Positions 17,675 through 28,949 of a DNA stretch of 64,000 nucleotides are shown here, one piece after another. The notes beneath the pieces were generated by a model. It saw only the letters and a program-made list of their open reading frames with translations. It did no database searches and was not told the origin of the DNA. This stretch comes from Branchiostoma lanceolatum (taxonomy: Eukaryota; Chordata; Leptocardii; Amphioxiformes; Branchiostomatidae): positions 11,103,501 through 11,167,500 of the forward strand of contig NC_089727.1 of NCBI RefSeq assembly GCF_035083965.1. The letters are read 5' to 3'. Made by a program: the position numbers and the translations under genes. Each line of letters opens with the position of its first letter. The first letter of the stretch is position 1.

Positions 17675-19734
17675 ACACCATATTTTGCTTTGAGCAGAGA
17701 ATGCACCGTTAACTTGTACATTTTGCATTCCACAATTATTTTAAATCATCTATTCATTGGTGATAATGCATGCGGGTCTTTCCTGGTTTCAACAGCAGTT
17801 GAGCTGAGCTAACGTTATCAATATTTCCGAACACAACAGAAGGTCGGACTTGCACGGACATGCATATCGATGTCGTTTGTACATGCAAGTCGGAGTTTGT
17901 AGCCGGCAGCTCGCACAGGTACTAGTAATTAGTTTTCGCTGACAGATACGTTTCCCAGTCTCCACACGGGCGTGCCCTATCGTTGATCCCTGACAGATAA
18001 AGAAATTTGACCAAATTACAGATGACCTACATGACCCGATTTGTTCCTTCCCCCATGGTATAGATAAATTGTCTCGCCGATGACATTAACGACACTTTCG
18101 GACCTAGTTCCAAAGATAGTGGAATCAACCAATTTTAGTGCCCTAGTGGTGAACTCCACTTCCCTGAAGTGACGATAGTTTGCCGTTTTTGCAAGCAAAT
18201 GAATTAAATATGGAGCAAAATGGTTTAACATTCTTGATTGATAGAAAAGGGGCGTGGTCCGACAGCTAAACCTGTTGAACCGACAGTGATTCGTGGAAAA
18301 GTATCGAAAAGGACGACTGAAGTGTCCAGCGTTTGACAGCTTTTCATTTGATCCAGAACACTGTATGGCGGCATAATGAAGTGAGGAAGTTTGTAAAAAA
18401 AATGTCTGGAACACTGATTGTATCATTTGCGTTACGACCAAATAGTGTGTAACCGTTACGCCAAAAATAGTTCCTCAAGCATATTGTTGTTTTTTTTTAA
18501 TTGGGACAGTATTATTTAAGAATGACAGGAATGGGTCAGCAGACAAGTGGGGTATGGAGTCATTATGACACCAACAGGGCAGAGGTTAGCTGTATAGTAC
18601 CAACGATTCACAGCCTGTATGTACACAAGCTCTCGCTGGCTGGCCTCTAAAGGTGGTAACCGTCGGGCCGGCCGCTAGGAGCGCGATTTAGTCGGGCTAC
18701 CATGACTCACATTCCCCAAAATTTTCGTATAGTATTATCCCTGGTAGCGAAGTTCATCACTAGGGGTGGCTTATTTTACAGCCATGGAAGCCAACATTCC
18801 ACGTTTGTGGATATACATGTACCTGAACATTTAGAGGGCTATTAATTCATGTTCATGGCATCACAAGGATCATGGCATCATCATCCAATGGAACAATTGC
18901 AAAATACAGAAGTTAGGTACAACTAACAAAAAGAGTTAACTACATTTATTCCGTAATCATCAGCTGATTCCTATTTCTAAAATGATTGGTAAGCTGATCA
19001 TTTGTGGGTGCTCCTAAATTCATATCGTTTCCAGGAACCCCAAATCATTAAAAAAAAAATCCATTCCACCGGGTACCTTTTGCATAACAGTGGCAGGCTA
19101 GCATACATCATTACAGCAGTTATTATAACCCTTCTACACTACCAGTATCGATATATCATTTCAACACTACTTCAATCAGGCTATACATTTGTAATTCTAT
19201 GATTTGCAAGGAGTCCATTCCAAGTCATTACACAGGTTTTTTAATGATATTTGTAGTATCTTCGAATTATTGTTATAAAATTACAAATCTCCTAGTAATA
19301 TTCATAAATGTTTCTAAAAAAAAGGAAATACGAGAGTACCATGTTTTAGAAGCTATGATAATTTGCAAACATTTAAATTCTAATGAAAATTGCTGTATTC
19401 TGGGGAAACATCACCGTTAACTGCTGTACTTTCACAAGTACACATACCTAAACCCAGCGACGGGTACCTATACAGATCAGGTACTGTACCAGTTATCGGT
19501 ACACTGATTCTTTAGAACCTGTACCTAAATGATTTCATACAACACAGCCCTATTTTTCATGTTACAAATGCTCTTGTTCTTGGCAGGAAAATTGGTATCA
19601 TGATGTCTTTCATTAGGATTAGGTACTTAGGAAAATCACTTGTTGTTTATAACTCTGAAGAGAAAAAAAGGACAACACGAACAGGACATTCCCGAGATAT
19701 TTTTTATTACATTGGATGTTGGTAATGTACTTGT
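17675..19734. other. Gene-free spacer between tRNA-Ser and RPL31
   Basis: No coding region was recognised. Around 18130-18260 a segment shares CACTTCC, TGAAGTGAC and GGTTTAACATTCTTGATTGA with 32570-32730, marking a dispersed repeat. A minus-strand open frame of 141 codons covers 18016-18441, but it lies partly over that repeat and has no recognisable domain. Confidence 0.5.
19703..19708 (-). terminator. RPL31 polyadenylation signal
   Basis: TTTATT on the plus strand is AATAAA in RPL31 sense, 26 bp after its stop codon. Confidence 0.75.
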
Positions 19735-21645
19735 CTAGTCCTCACTCTCCACATTCACTGTCCCCAGACCTGTAAACACAAAAGAAAAATTGTTAAACCT
19801 TGAGTGTCATATCAAAACCAAAGAAGCTTAAGGGACTAGGAAGGATATAAGGGGAAAGGGTTGTTGGAAAATATTGAAACAATCTTAAGGTCATGAACAT
19901 GTTTGATTCAGGTTCCTCATTATTATAGTTAAGATTTTTTCTACCTTAACTAGCATGTTCAAATTTGATATCATTATTGTATTTCCAGATATAATTGTTA
20001 CTCATACTGTTAACAATTCGAACATAATCTCAAGTCAAGATCAGTACTTTCCCCATCAGTATGTTTGGCCGTACTATTCAATTTCACGACCATGGATTAA
20101 AAGTCAAAGTTTGACACATATATAGCAATGACTCATGAAGAGTTTGGTAAAAGAGTTGTAAGTAAGTCACTGGATAACAAAATTTGTATACAACACAATT
20201 TAACTGATCTGGGGAAGCTGACAGACAGTCACCAAATTGTCAGTGTGTATAAAACACTTGGTTGTGAACAAAGAACTTTGTTATCCTGTATCAATGACCA
20301 CAAGTAGAATCCTGACTTTGTGGCTCTCCTTACGTTTGAATGTTGTGACTGGGACGTATGTGACCAGGGTATAAAGCTTGTTGGCAGAGTCCTCATCTTC
20401 GTTCCTCTTCCTGGCCAGACGGACCCGCAGCCTGCATGGGGGACTCCTGTAATAGGGGATATCAGGGTTTAGTACATGTATGTAACAAAGAACACCTGCT
20501 TCAACTACATTCTTTGTAACCATTTTACCTGCAATATCAATGGAAGCCAAAGGCTAAAACATTGACACTTAAAGAATGACCCAAATGTTTAAAAATGACT
20601 GTCTAACCCAACTACACAACTATCCTATCGGGAGTCTGACGGCTTGCACTCTTGAAGAGCAGCCAAGGCTGAAGTGTGTATACTTGTATGCATTTTCAAG
20701 GTTAAACAATGGTTAAAAGGGGTACAAAACAATGTGCATTTGTTTTGTGTATCCCACTGCACAAATGGGATGAATCAGGGAAGATGTTGGTCAGACTCAG
20801 GGGGTTATGTTGGACAATATTTGGTACATTTTCTAACATTAACAGTCAGTGCTAATTCTCTTTTCTTGCCAACTTCCTTGTGCAACCTATTGTCATTATT
20901 CTCCAAATATTTTTACCCAAGACAAATGTGTACCTGACACCCTTGGCCCAGACTTGCTTGTTCAGACGTGTGTCAATACGAACGTCTGGGGTGCCCATCA
21001 TCTTCTCTGCAAACTTACGGATCTCCTTCACAGCCCGGGGTGCCCGCTTCTTGAAACCCCTGTGAAAGTACAACATTCAATCAGTTTGTAACACAAATCC
21101 TAAAAGGAAGAAAGAATGAGGTAGATACACAAAGTACTTGTCAGAGAGACTGTCTTCATGAAGTTCATGTGGTTGAAATAAAACTTCATTCTATTCTAGA
21201 TTTGTTCTGCGACAACTTCATATAAGCTAGTTCACAGTTGCTACTACGCATGTGCAGTGTCAAAGGTGAAGGCCCCCAAGTAGTTATTCAAACAAAACCC
21301 GTTTGGGCACTGTTTCACCTTTGACACTGCACTCGCGTACATTGTAATTTGTAGTTGCAACCGTGAACTAGCTTATAATCAAAACTATTGATACAGACAT
21401 ATCTTGACTAAGGCTTGAGGATCCCTGGATACTATAGATACATGTATTACAGCATGTAATTAAGTAAATCCATGCATCTGTAACTACTTCCTGTTGGAGC
21501 TGTATCCTGAAGCTATTCTAAAATGACCTGACAGGAGTACTCACATGCCATGGACTCTCTTGTGGAGGTTGACGGTGTATTCTCGGGTCACCACCTCATT
21601 CATGGCAGAGCGCTTCTTCTTCTCACCCTTCTTGGTAGGAGCCAT
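19735..21645 (-). CDS. RPL31: 60S ribosomal protein L31
   Basis: Four coding exons (21645-21545, 21059-20934, 20446-20334, 19769-19735) join in frame to 124 residues; human has 125. The product follows human eL31 throughout: [80 protein letters not shown], and a short tail [10 protein letters not shown]. It sits at the polypeptide exit tunnel of the 60S subunit. A splice acceptor directly before the ATG implies an untranslated first exon, best placed at 22506-22494 (CTTCTCGCGATAC then donor GTAAGG), which also gives a TOP-like mRNA start. Intron 1 holds a hairpin MITE. Confidence 0.96.
21221..21377. mobile_element. Hairpin MITE in RPL31 intron
   Basis: ATAAGCTAGTTCAC at the left matches the reverse complement of GTGAACTAGCTTAT at the right. 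Further in, GCAGTGTCAAAGGTGAA pairs with TTTCACCTTTGACACTGC. At about 157 bp the whole insert can fold on itself and has no coding capacity. The flanking TA may be the target site. Confidence 0.8.
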
Positions 21646-21858
21646 CTAAGATTCAAATTCAATCATTGAGAGTGAGATCGAAAGCATGGATCCCCTTATG
21701 AGGCAAGCAAGATCATCGGTAAGCCTTGACAGTTTTTAATGTTTTATGTGTGTGAAAAGTTCTTCGAGCAGAAATAATATATCATTGGCCTGCGATCTGC
21801 AAACCTGGACATCACAACATACATGTAAGCACGATCTGTCTTTCTCACTGACTGGGAT

Positions 21859-21887
21859 CAAGGACATTATATAGGATATAATGTCCT
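21859..21887. repeat. Small hairpin AAGGACATTATA
   Basis: AAGGACATTATA and TATAATGTCCTT form a 12-bp stem with a 5-base loop. The same AAGGACATTATATA word recurs alone near 40598, and in reverse near 44189, so it may be the end of a dispersed element. Confidence 0.5.
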
Positions 21888-22493
21888 TGCTGGGATCTAC
21901 TATCTGACACCTGACTGACACAGTGTGATATTCTGATTGTGATGTTAAATACAGGAATAGGCCACCGAAAGGGACTCTTAGTGTGCCCGTCTTTGAAAAA
22001 TATAGTAAGAGAGCACCAGTAGCTGTATCGTCTCGGTATTTCTATAACGAATTTTACCAACATGTTACGAGAATAAAACTACAAAACTAATGATTTCATA
22101 TTCCGTGTAACCTGTTTTATCAATCTGGATGACAATTATTGCCAGATCGTCTACGCAGATGTCTGATTATGACTGATTTTAAAGGGATGTGAAAATGTTA
22201 GGGGAATCATACCTTGGAAAATGGCGAAGAGAAGGCCGCAAGGATTTCTGGGAGAAAGTATGGATTCGGTACCGTCCATTACAAAATAGGGGTTACTATT
22301 AGTTAAAAATATTTTCACGATAAAGTTATATTTTCCAAACTTACACATGATACATAATTAAAGAAATTCGAATGAAGTCTATCATCAGCTAGTTGATACA
22401 AACACAGTGTTTGTGTAATTTTCTTGGCTAGCTACTCACATTTATGGTTTTGTTAGATAAATGGTCACCATGTTCAAAATGAATGCCCCTTAC

Positions 22494-22589
22494 GTATCGC
22501 GAGAAGTTACGAGAAATCAACGAAGCTGGAGAGGTCAGGGGAGGGCACGTCGACTGAGCTGAGTTAGGAGCTGCAAAAAATATAAAATC
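22494..22589. promoter_or_regulatory. Divergent promoter of RPL31 and MRPL57
   Basis: About 80 bp separate the inferred RPL31 first exon (minus, ending 22506) from the MRPL57 start codon (22590). The RPL31 side carries TCTCGCGA, a motif of human housekeeping and bidirectional promoters, inside a TOP-like start. No TATA box was seen for RPL31. The pairing joins a cytosolic and a mitochondrial ribosomal-protein gene. Confidence 0.6.
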
Positions 22590-24268
22590 ATGCGGTTGTC
22601 CATGGTTTTATCGTATCTGCCAAAGACAGTGAGAGGAATGAGATACAAGTGGTACTACAACACGGAGCACGTCCCCGGAAAACAGTGGACTGGGTGAGTA
22701 GGAGCAGCACAGTCCTACCTGACCGAAAATATTATAAATTTCTAGTTTCTACTCTACTACAGTAGTACTCTACTCTACACTACACTACACAAACATGCGG
22801 CTGTCATCGCCGTCCGGGGCGGGCACATGCATCTGTTATCATCATGATATCAAAACTGACTTTGAGCCAGATATCATAGATAAGAGTAGAATAGAGTAGA
22901 GTAGATCCGTTCGGCCAGGTAGGAAGATCTCTTCCAGTTGAGGCCGCTCATCCATTTTACTGGACTGACAAAATTTTCCAGGCTTGTGTGGACAGTCTAA
23001 GGCTTTGTAGTTGTATACTACTGGGTGATGTTCCATGTGTTTGTCGAGTCATACCGTGCCAGGCAGATCCAACCATTGTGAGTTAATATTTGTCAGGTTA
23101 GGGCTCCCAGTCAGGAGAATGGTTAACTTAACACTGACCTTGTTGGAAGTTGTTACAATATATAATTGTAGTACCCACACAGGAACATCCTGCGACTGCC
23201 CATAGCCTCGGCCTTGTTAGAATGACAGCAGTGCTAACAACAGATTTACCGTACTTGTGACCCACAGAAAGCACCGTCGATGGCGGCCAATCACGTTGAC
23301 GATGAAGAGGAACACGGTCAAAAGATTGCGGTGGGAAGCAGAGACAGAGAAGTATCTGTCCACCTGTCACTTATCCCAGGTGAGCAGAAAAAACGGGTAG
23401 ACCAGGGAAGATGATAGGTGGGAACATGTGTCAAAATGGGAACTTAATTGTTCAGGAAAGGAACATTTCTAGATACATCTGAAAAGATAGTTAGTAATAG
23501 GAGCGGTACTATTGTACTTGTTTTTCTAAAACCAAAGGGAAGTTTTCAGTTTGAGAATCACAGCATATGGGTAAGCTGTCATCAATGAGATGCTGTTTAG
23601 TAAAGTAAACTATGAAAAAGGCCAAGGAGGTTTTATCTTGAAAAGGCCAAGGAGGTTTTCTCCTTGAAAAGGCTAAGCAGAACATAAACAATAACTAGAT
23701 TTGAATACAACAACATAATCTCATACACAAAGACTCTTTCAACACCTCATTTGTTTTATTCAAAATCAAATACCCACAGATGGGCTGCATTGGGGAATCC
23801 CTTCCAGATTTCAGGAACTTTGTGTTCAAATACTTGAGACCAAAAGAACAACTTTCTTTCATTATGCACATGTACTTAGTATTAGACTTCATAACAGTGT
23901 GATGTTACTTGAATTTGACAGTAGGGTTGAAAAGAGTATAGACTTACTGACACAGTATGGCTAAAATTAAATAATACTAGAGAAAGATCTAGAAAATGTC
24001 CTAACTCATCCCGGCGTGATTGTTAGTAACGTTACTAGTAATGCTTTATATTTCACAGGCGGAAGAGGCATATATTGATGATAAATCTCGTGCCACAAAG
24101 GAACATGAAGAGATGATTGATAAGAGGTACCGTGCAAAGATGCCTGCACACAAGTACATGCAGGATCAACTAGATCATCTGAATATCCACAAGAGATGGG
24201 CAGATCCCCAGGAATACCAGAGAGACATTCCTATTCGAAAGAAGAAGTCATACTTGGACTTCAAGTGA
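22590..24268 (+). CDS. MRPL57: Mitochondrial ribosomal protein L57 (MRP63)
   Basis: Three exons, 22590-22693, 23268-23379 and 24059-24268, join in frame to 141 residues. Key matches to human MRPL57 (102 residues) are VPGKQWTGKHRRWRPITLTM across the first junction, then AETEKYLS, and AHKYMQDQLDHLNIHKRW. The human protein ends just after that last block; this one continues about 22 residues with a basic tail ending KKSYLDFK, and its N-terminus is about 10 residues longer. It is a component of the large mitochondrial ribosomal subunit. The N-terminus is basic and hydrophobic, as expected for import. AATAAA near 24885 could be a distal polyA signal. Confidence 0.92.
22720..22950. repeat. AGAGT microsatellite segments in opposite orientation (MRPL57 intron 1)
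   Basis: A run of TACTCTAC-type units preceded by CTACCTGACCGAAAAT (22727-22790) faces a run of AGAGT units followed by CGGCCAGGTAGGAAG (22877-22925). The second form, with GGTCAGGTAGGACTGTTCCAGTT, also occurs at 13410-13460 inside the RPS3 intron element. Three copies in one window argue for a transposable origin. Confidence 0.55.
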
Positions 24269-24904
24269 ATAAGATTGAAGGTGTAGCCATAATGCGATAA
24301 TCAAAATACTGTATGTTAAGAACTACATTTTGACCTGGATGAATGGCCATGATTTCATTTTCAAAGTCAAGGCAGCCGAGTTGCTACACACATGTATAAC
24401 GAACTTTGTTTCTTTTTCAATCAGAGATGTCTCATTTTCAGCCAATGAAATCCCTGCTATGATAGTATCCTTTAATGAAAACACTCAATGATGCTTAAGA
24501 CCAGTGTACTCTTGCAAGTATTTGCAACAGGAGTGATACATAATATGTATAACATTACTGTTTGTCTGCGTTAACAAAATTACTATTGCACATGTTGAAA
24601 ACGGTTCTGTTTGATAAACTATGAAAAAGCAAAACTAAGATGTAGAGGAATATGAGTGAAATGGAATACAACAAAATAATCTTCCAAACAAAGTCTCGTT
24701 TTCAACACTTGTTTTATTTTATTCAAATTTCCGCTTTAACATAAAGCACTTCCTCACTTCACTGTGGAAAACACCATGGGATAGAACCATGTTTACCAGC
24801 ATGCTTGGTAACGTTACATAAATTTAGCATGTAATCTGAGGACAGAGACATTTTCTACATAATTGCCACACCACTTAAAGTCGTAATAAATAATTCATAC
24901 ATTT
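24269..24904. other. MRPL57 3' flank with short dispersed repeat
   Basis: No further gene was seen. The words GAATACAACAAAATAATC and TTTCAACAC near 24663-24705 recur with small changes at 23702-23745 in the MRPL57 intron. The rest is AT-rich sequence without recognisable features. Confidence 0.5.
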
Positions 24905-25345
24905 TGTAGAATAGACTCATTTGAACCACACAAACTTGTTTTGTCATAGGGGGTTGCTCACAAACTGCCTATGTCATCACGTAGGTACGTTAAGAAGAGA
25001 AGGCATTCCCACAAACCCGACCGGTGTCACAGAGCCCATTGTTTCGCAGGCATTCTTTTCCCGCGGGTGGACCTGGCGCCGTACACATGCCGTCAAACGT
25101 TTCAGGATATTGCTGTTCAGTGGCTGTTCCTCTTTTTTCATGAATACTGAGAAAAATGGCTGATTTTGTACTTATCTGTCGTAAATCAAATTGAAATGGA
25201 CACCTGCTTCCTCCAGGTTCGGGAGATGTCGTTCAAACACGTCCCATTCTTTACCGACATGCGCAGTGACATAGACAGTTTGTGAGCAAAACCCCCCTTT
25301 GATGAAACAAGATTGTGCGGTTCAACTTCGTCTATTGGATGTATC
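24905..25345. mobile_element. Foldback element with long inverted arms
   Basis: The left arm (about 24910-24985) contains TTGAACCACACAAACTTGTT and GCTCACAAACTG, CTATGTCA. The right arm (about 25265-25340) is its imperfect reverse complement, for example TGACATAG, CAGTTTGTGAGC and AACAAGATTGTGCGGTTCAA. The unpaired centre is about 280 bp and non-coding. Confidence 0.7.
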
Positions 25346-28300
25346 AAAACTCAATTACAGTTGCACCCATAATGACATTTAACTGTCACTTTCATTTTGA
25401 TCACAGATAGTTTCAAGCTTGTACTTGCCAACAAGAAGCTGCTTGCTTATGACAATATGAGTACAGTAAAGAACTTTTATACATACACATGTAGCCACCA
25501 TTACAATGTATTACATTTTACAATGTATTACATTTAGACAAACCATATCCAGTGTATCCACAAATGATAGGTTATAATTACCTGCTCTATGATATATCAC
25601 AGGAAGGATATACAAAATTTGCCTTGTCAGCTGTCATTTTTCCACCTTCTCAATACCTTGTTAAGGTATCTTTAATCTTTATTAAACATGTACATCAAAC
25701 AACTACTTGTTTGATAGTAAGTGCCACTCTTATATAAATACTTTTTTTTTACTTTTCTGAGCAAAAATAATGTACTGGCCATGGTTGGCTAGATGTTGAC
25801 TATGATACAGTGCGGACTAATCGTCTAACCTCATAACCAACATCTTTCGCAGGTAGTCATCCCTAAATGTGAAAGATGTTGGTTAGCTACTGGATCAGTT
25901 CACTTTCAATATAATCAAGTACTGGCTTGTTAGTAACTCAATGAGTTTTTGCAGCTGCCATTGTAGTTTGCTTTCATATCAATATCACTATCAGTGATTC
26001 ACCCTATGACTATGTTAACATATAAATGTGAAGAAAACTCAAGAATTTAGATGCTCATGTAGCTGTTTAATATACATCCGCCCCTCAGATCAAGTTTGTA
26101 GTTCAGCTATTTGAGATCACCCAGATGCAGTCAGTTTTAGCTCCTTCTTCAACAGTGCAGCCAGTCTCTGGATACCCTGGGGAAGTCAACAAGTTGATTT
26201 TAGCTTCCCTTTGTGTAAAAGGTACAACCATGATTACTGAGTATGAACTGCACCACACAATTAAGAGGCGTAAGAAAAGGCGTAAAAAGTCAAACAAGGA
26301 AACTTATACTACAACCCCAAAATATCTTTTGGCTCTTCTAATAGAATATTCGAATGATATGGATGCAAAACAACAACAGGATGTACTGTAGACAAAAATG
26401 TATGCATAAATTGCTCCACATTTTGTATGATATACTGTAATATTATCTTAAACGCTAAAAGATATGGCTTCAATCAAGGATGTAACGTTAGCTTCTGTTA
26501 TACACAGAGTTTGATTTTTTCAAGAAGAGGAAACTGTTTTCATACAAAGCTTAAAAACAGGATGTTTGTTCCATCAGACACTGTTTTCTTCAGACTGGAG
26601 GAGTTGCACGGAACTTCTTTTGAATGGAGGCGTGCATTTTTCATCAAGTTCACAGAATTTGGACAATAAACTCTATCGAGTAACAAAAAGCCTTTTTACT
26701 TGATGAGGAACAAGATTGGGTATAAATGTGGAGAAAACTCCCAGCTGCAGCACAGCTTCAGCAGGATTGAACAGAAGAGGCACAGTCAATCCAAGCACTT
26801 GAGGGAAGGACTCAGACTCCGGGGAGGGCATTCTTTCCTGAGTAGAAGGCTGCCTCCTGGCAACAACCAGGCAAGGAGAAAACCTCCATCTGTGACTCGT
26901 CCATGAATCTGGTTCTAGTAGCGGTGAGGAAGAAGTCTTTCAAGGTACGTAGCATGTCTCCTTCAAGTGTCTTTCTTCCCAAGGCGTATAGAAGGAACTC
27001 CTATGTTGATTTTTCGCATGTTGAGACTGCTTTGATTTTGTGTCATTCCCAATGTGCATTATGGTCCTCATGCATATGGAAGCCTACCATGAGCAGCTAT
27101 TCATCAATGCTAATGAATGCGACAACGTGCTGCCGAGTTAGAGGGACTTGTACATGTAAGCCTTTGAGGGATAGTACAGGTTGTGGATTCTATACTATGA
27201 AGATGGTAATAGAAAAACTACCAAATTCTGTTATATAAACAAGTTTTAACTTTACCACCGTCAGTCCCAATTTTATAACCATAAAAGACATCAGCTACAA
27301 TATAAAATTCATGTGACTATTGAGGACATTTTCCCATCAACAAAGGATACGAGAGATACAGGCTTCATAGAATTTTTAGCGGTTAAACATTTAACTCAAC
27401 ACTAAGAAACAATGGCTGTAATGTAATAATAACCATAATGTATGTATTGAACTTTCCTCTTACTAGTCTTAGGCTCCGTTAATGATGCGAAAATCAAAAC
27501 GGTTTGATTCCTTTTGGTTGATTATTTGTGAACACGAACGCTCCAAGTCAGATTGCTGAGCCACCTCTCGGAAGTGGTCTGTGACGGTTTGTAATAAGCA
27601 GGGACTGCGCAGGGTTCAACAAATTGTCATCATGAACAGCATGAATCCGGCTTTCCACCGTGTTAATGACATTGTACCACCGCATACTTGGGATCATAGT
27701 TCACAGCATCACTCTTGGTTAGCGTGGAAAAGTGAAAGTTTTTAGCTGTCAATGTGATATTTTGGCTGCAATTTTTAATCGTAAAATGTTATGGCCGCCA
27801 ACTCTACTTCTCACTGGTCCACTGAGGAAACTGTAGCTTGTGTAAGCACAAAGAACACTGGGAACTTTTTTGTTGAGGTGTAAGGAAGTATGTTTATCTT
27901 TTGACATCAATATGGCGGAAGACATTTGAGGAAGTTGTTGACATGTCGGCAGGTACTTGCAAACTTACTGAACTTTTCTACATATTTGGTAAGATATCAG
28001 TAACAGAGGAAGGACAGGAGAACAGGACCTTTGCAAAAAGTTTGTTCCCATTTGATACACACTGCTAATGCAAGAGTTTGGCCATGATAGCTTGAGTTCC
28101 ATGATCTAAAGTTATAAGCCAACATAACTTAGCGGCAGCTCTTTTCTTCACTTTTTCCCATAGTGAACAGTGCTTTTGATGCAGAATGGTTTAAACATGC
28201 AGTTTTAGTTTGGTAGAGATAATGAATTGTGCATACATCTATACTTCATTTGACATCTTGCTTTGAAAATATGACTTGCAATTTTCCAGGGTGGGATGAA

Positions 28301-28404
28301 TTGCTTAATCATTTTAATCCTAAGACTGCTGTTGCGCAAGTTCTCTAAGTATTTTGATAGTAGTAGTAGTCTTATCAAAGAGACCTTTGCTCACAGGCAT
28401 TTGA
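25346..28404. other. Gene-poor spacer upstream of the LRR receptor
   Basis: No gene was recognised. A hairpin (AACCAACATCTTTCGCA against TGTGAAAGATGTTGGTT) lies at 25834-25888. A plus-strand open stretch after an AG acceptor runs from about 26098 to 26391 and ends in a basic KRRKKRRKKSNKE tail; nothing matches it. GTATAAAT near 26718 and a donor GTACGT at 26945 could mark an untranslated exon of the downstream receptor, but this is weak. Confidence 0.4.
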
Positions 28405-28577
28405 TACTGTAAATCATGAAACTTTTGCGGTGTTTTATTTTCGCAGTGCTCGATCTACCACAAATTCATGGCACTGCAAATATATTGTATTGTATGGCTA
28501 CTTTAATACACAATTTATGACACAGCAACCTCCTGCCACAAAATAACACCACTGCAAAAGTAAATAAATTTACAGTA
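28405..28577. mobile_element. TACTGTAAAT-ended MITE, copy 1
   Basis: The ends are TACTGTAAAT and ATTTACAGTA. The inside has GCGGTGTTTTATTTTCGCAG and ATTCATG..CACTGCAAATA, words shared with the copy at 48841-49010. It is non-coding. Confidence 0.65.
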
Positions 28578-28834
28578 CTCCAAGCAGGCCCAATGGATTG
28601 CAAAGACCGTATCAAACTGGAAGAAGGAGCTTGTATAGCAAAACGTACCTCCTCTGTCAGTTTGATACGGTCTTCGCAACCTATAGATCTGCTTGGAGAT
28701 TACATGTACATAGTCTCCAAGCAGGCCCAATGGATTGCAGAGACCGTATCCAACTGGAAGAAGGAGCTTGTATAGCAAACGTACTTCCTCTGCCAGTTTG
28801 ATACGGTCTTCGCAACCTATAGATCTGCTTGGAG
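28578..28834. repeat. Two tandem copies of a 121-bp hairpin element
   Basis: Copy 1 is 28578-28698 and copy 2 is 28715-28834, about 95% alike. Each begins CTCCAAGCAG and ends CTGCTTGGAG, with a second internal pair (GACCGTATCAAACTGG against CAGTTTGATACGGTC). Each copy can fold alone, or the two can pair with each other. They end about 115 bp before the receptor start codon, so they may lie in its promoter or 5' UTR. Confidence 0.8.
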
Positions 28835-28949
28835 TTTACATGTACAGTGGTCCTCTTGTATGACCTCATACACCTTCATACTTTATTGCAGACAGTAACA
28901 ATAAGAACCTCGGACAAATTCTTGACTACGGTACATCAGCTGTGCAACC

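Noticed and set aside
18016-18441. 141-codon minus-strand frame as a gene
   Set aside because: It overlaps a dispersed repeat found again near 32.6 kb and has no recognisable domain or splice context.
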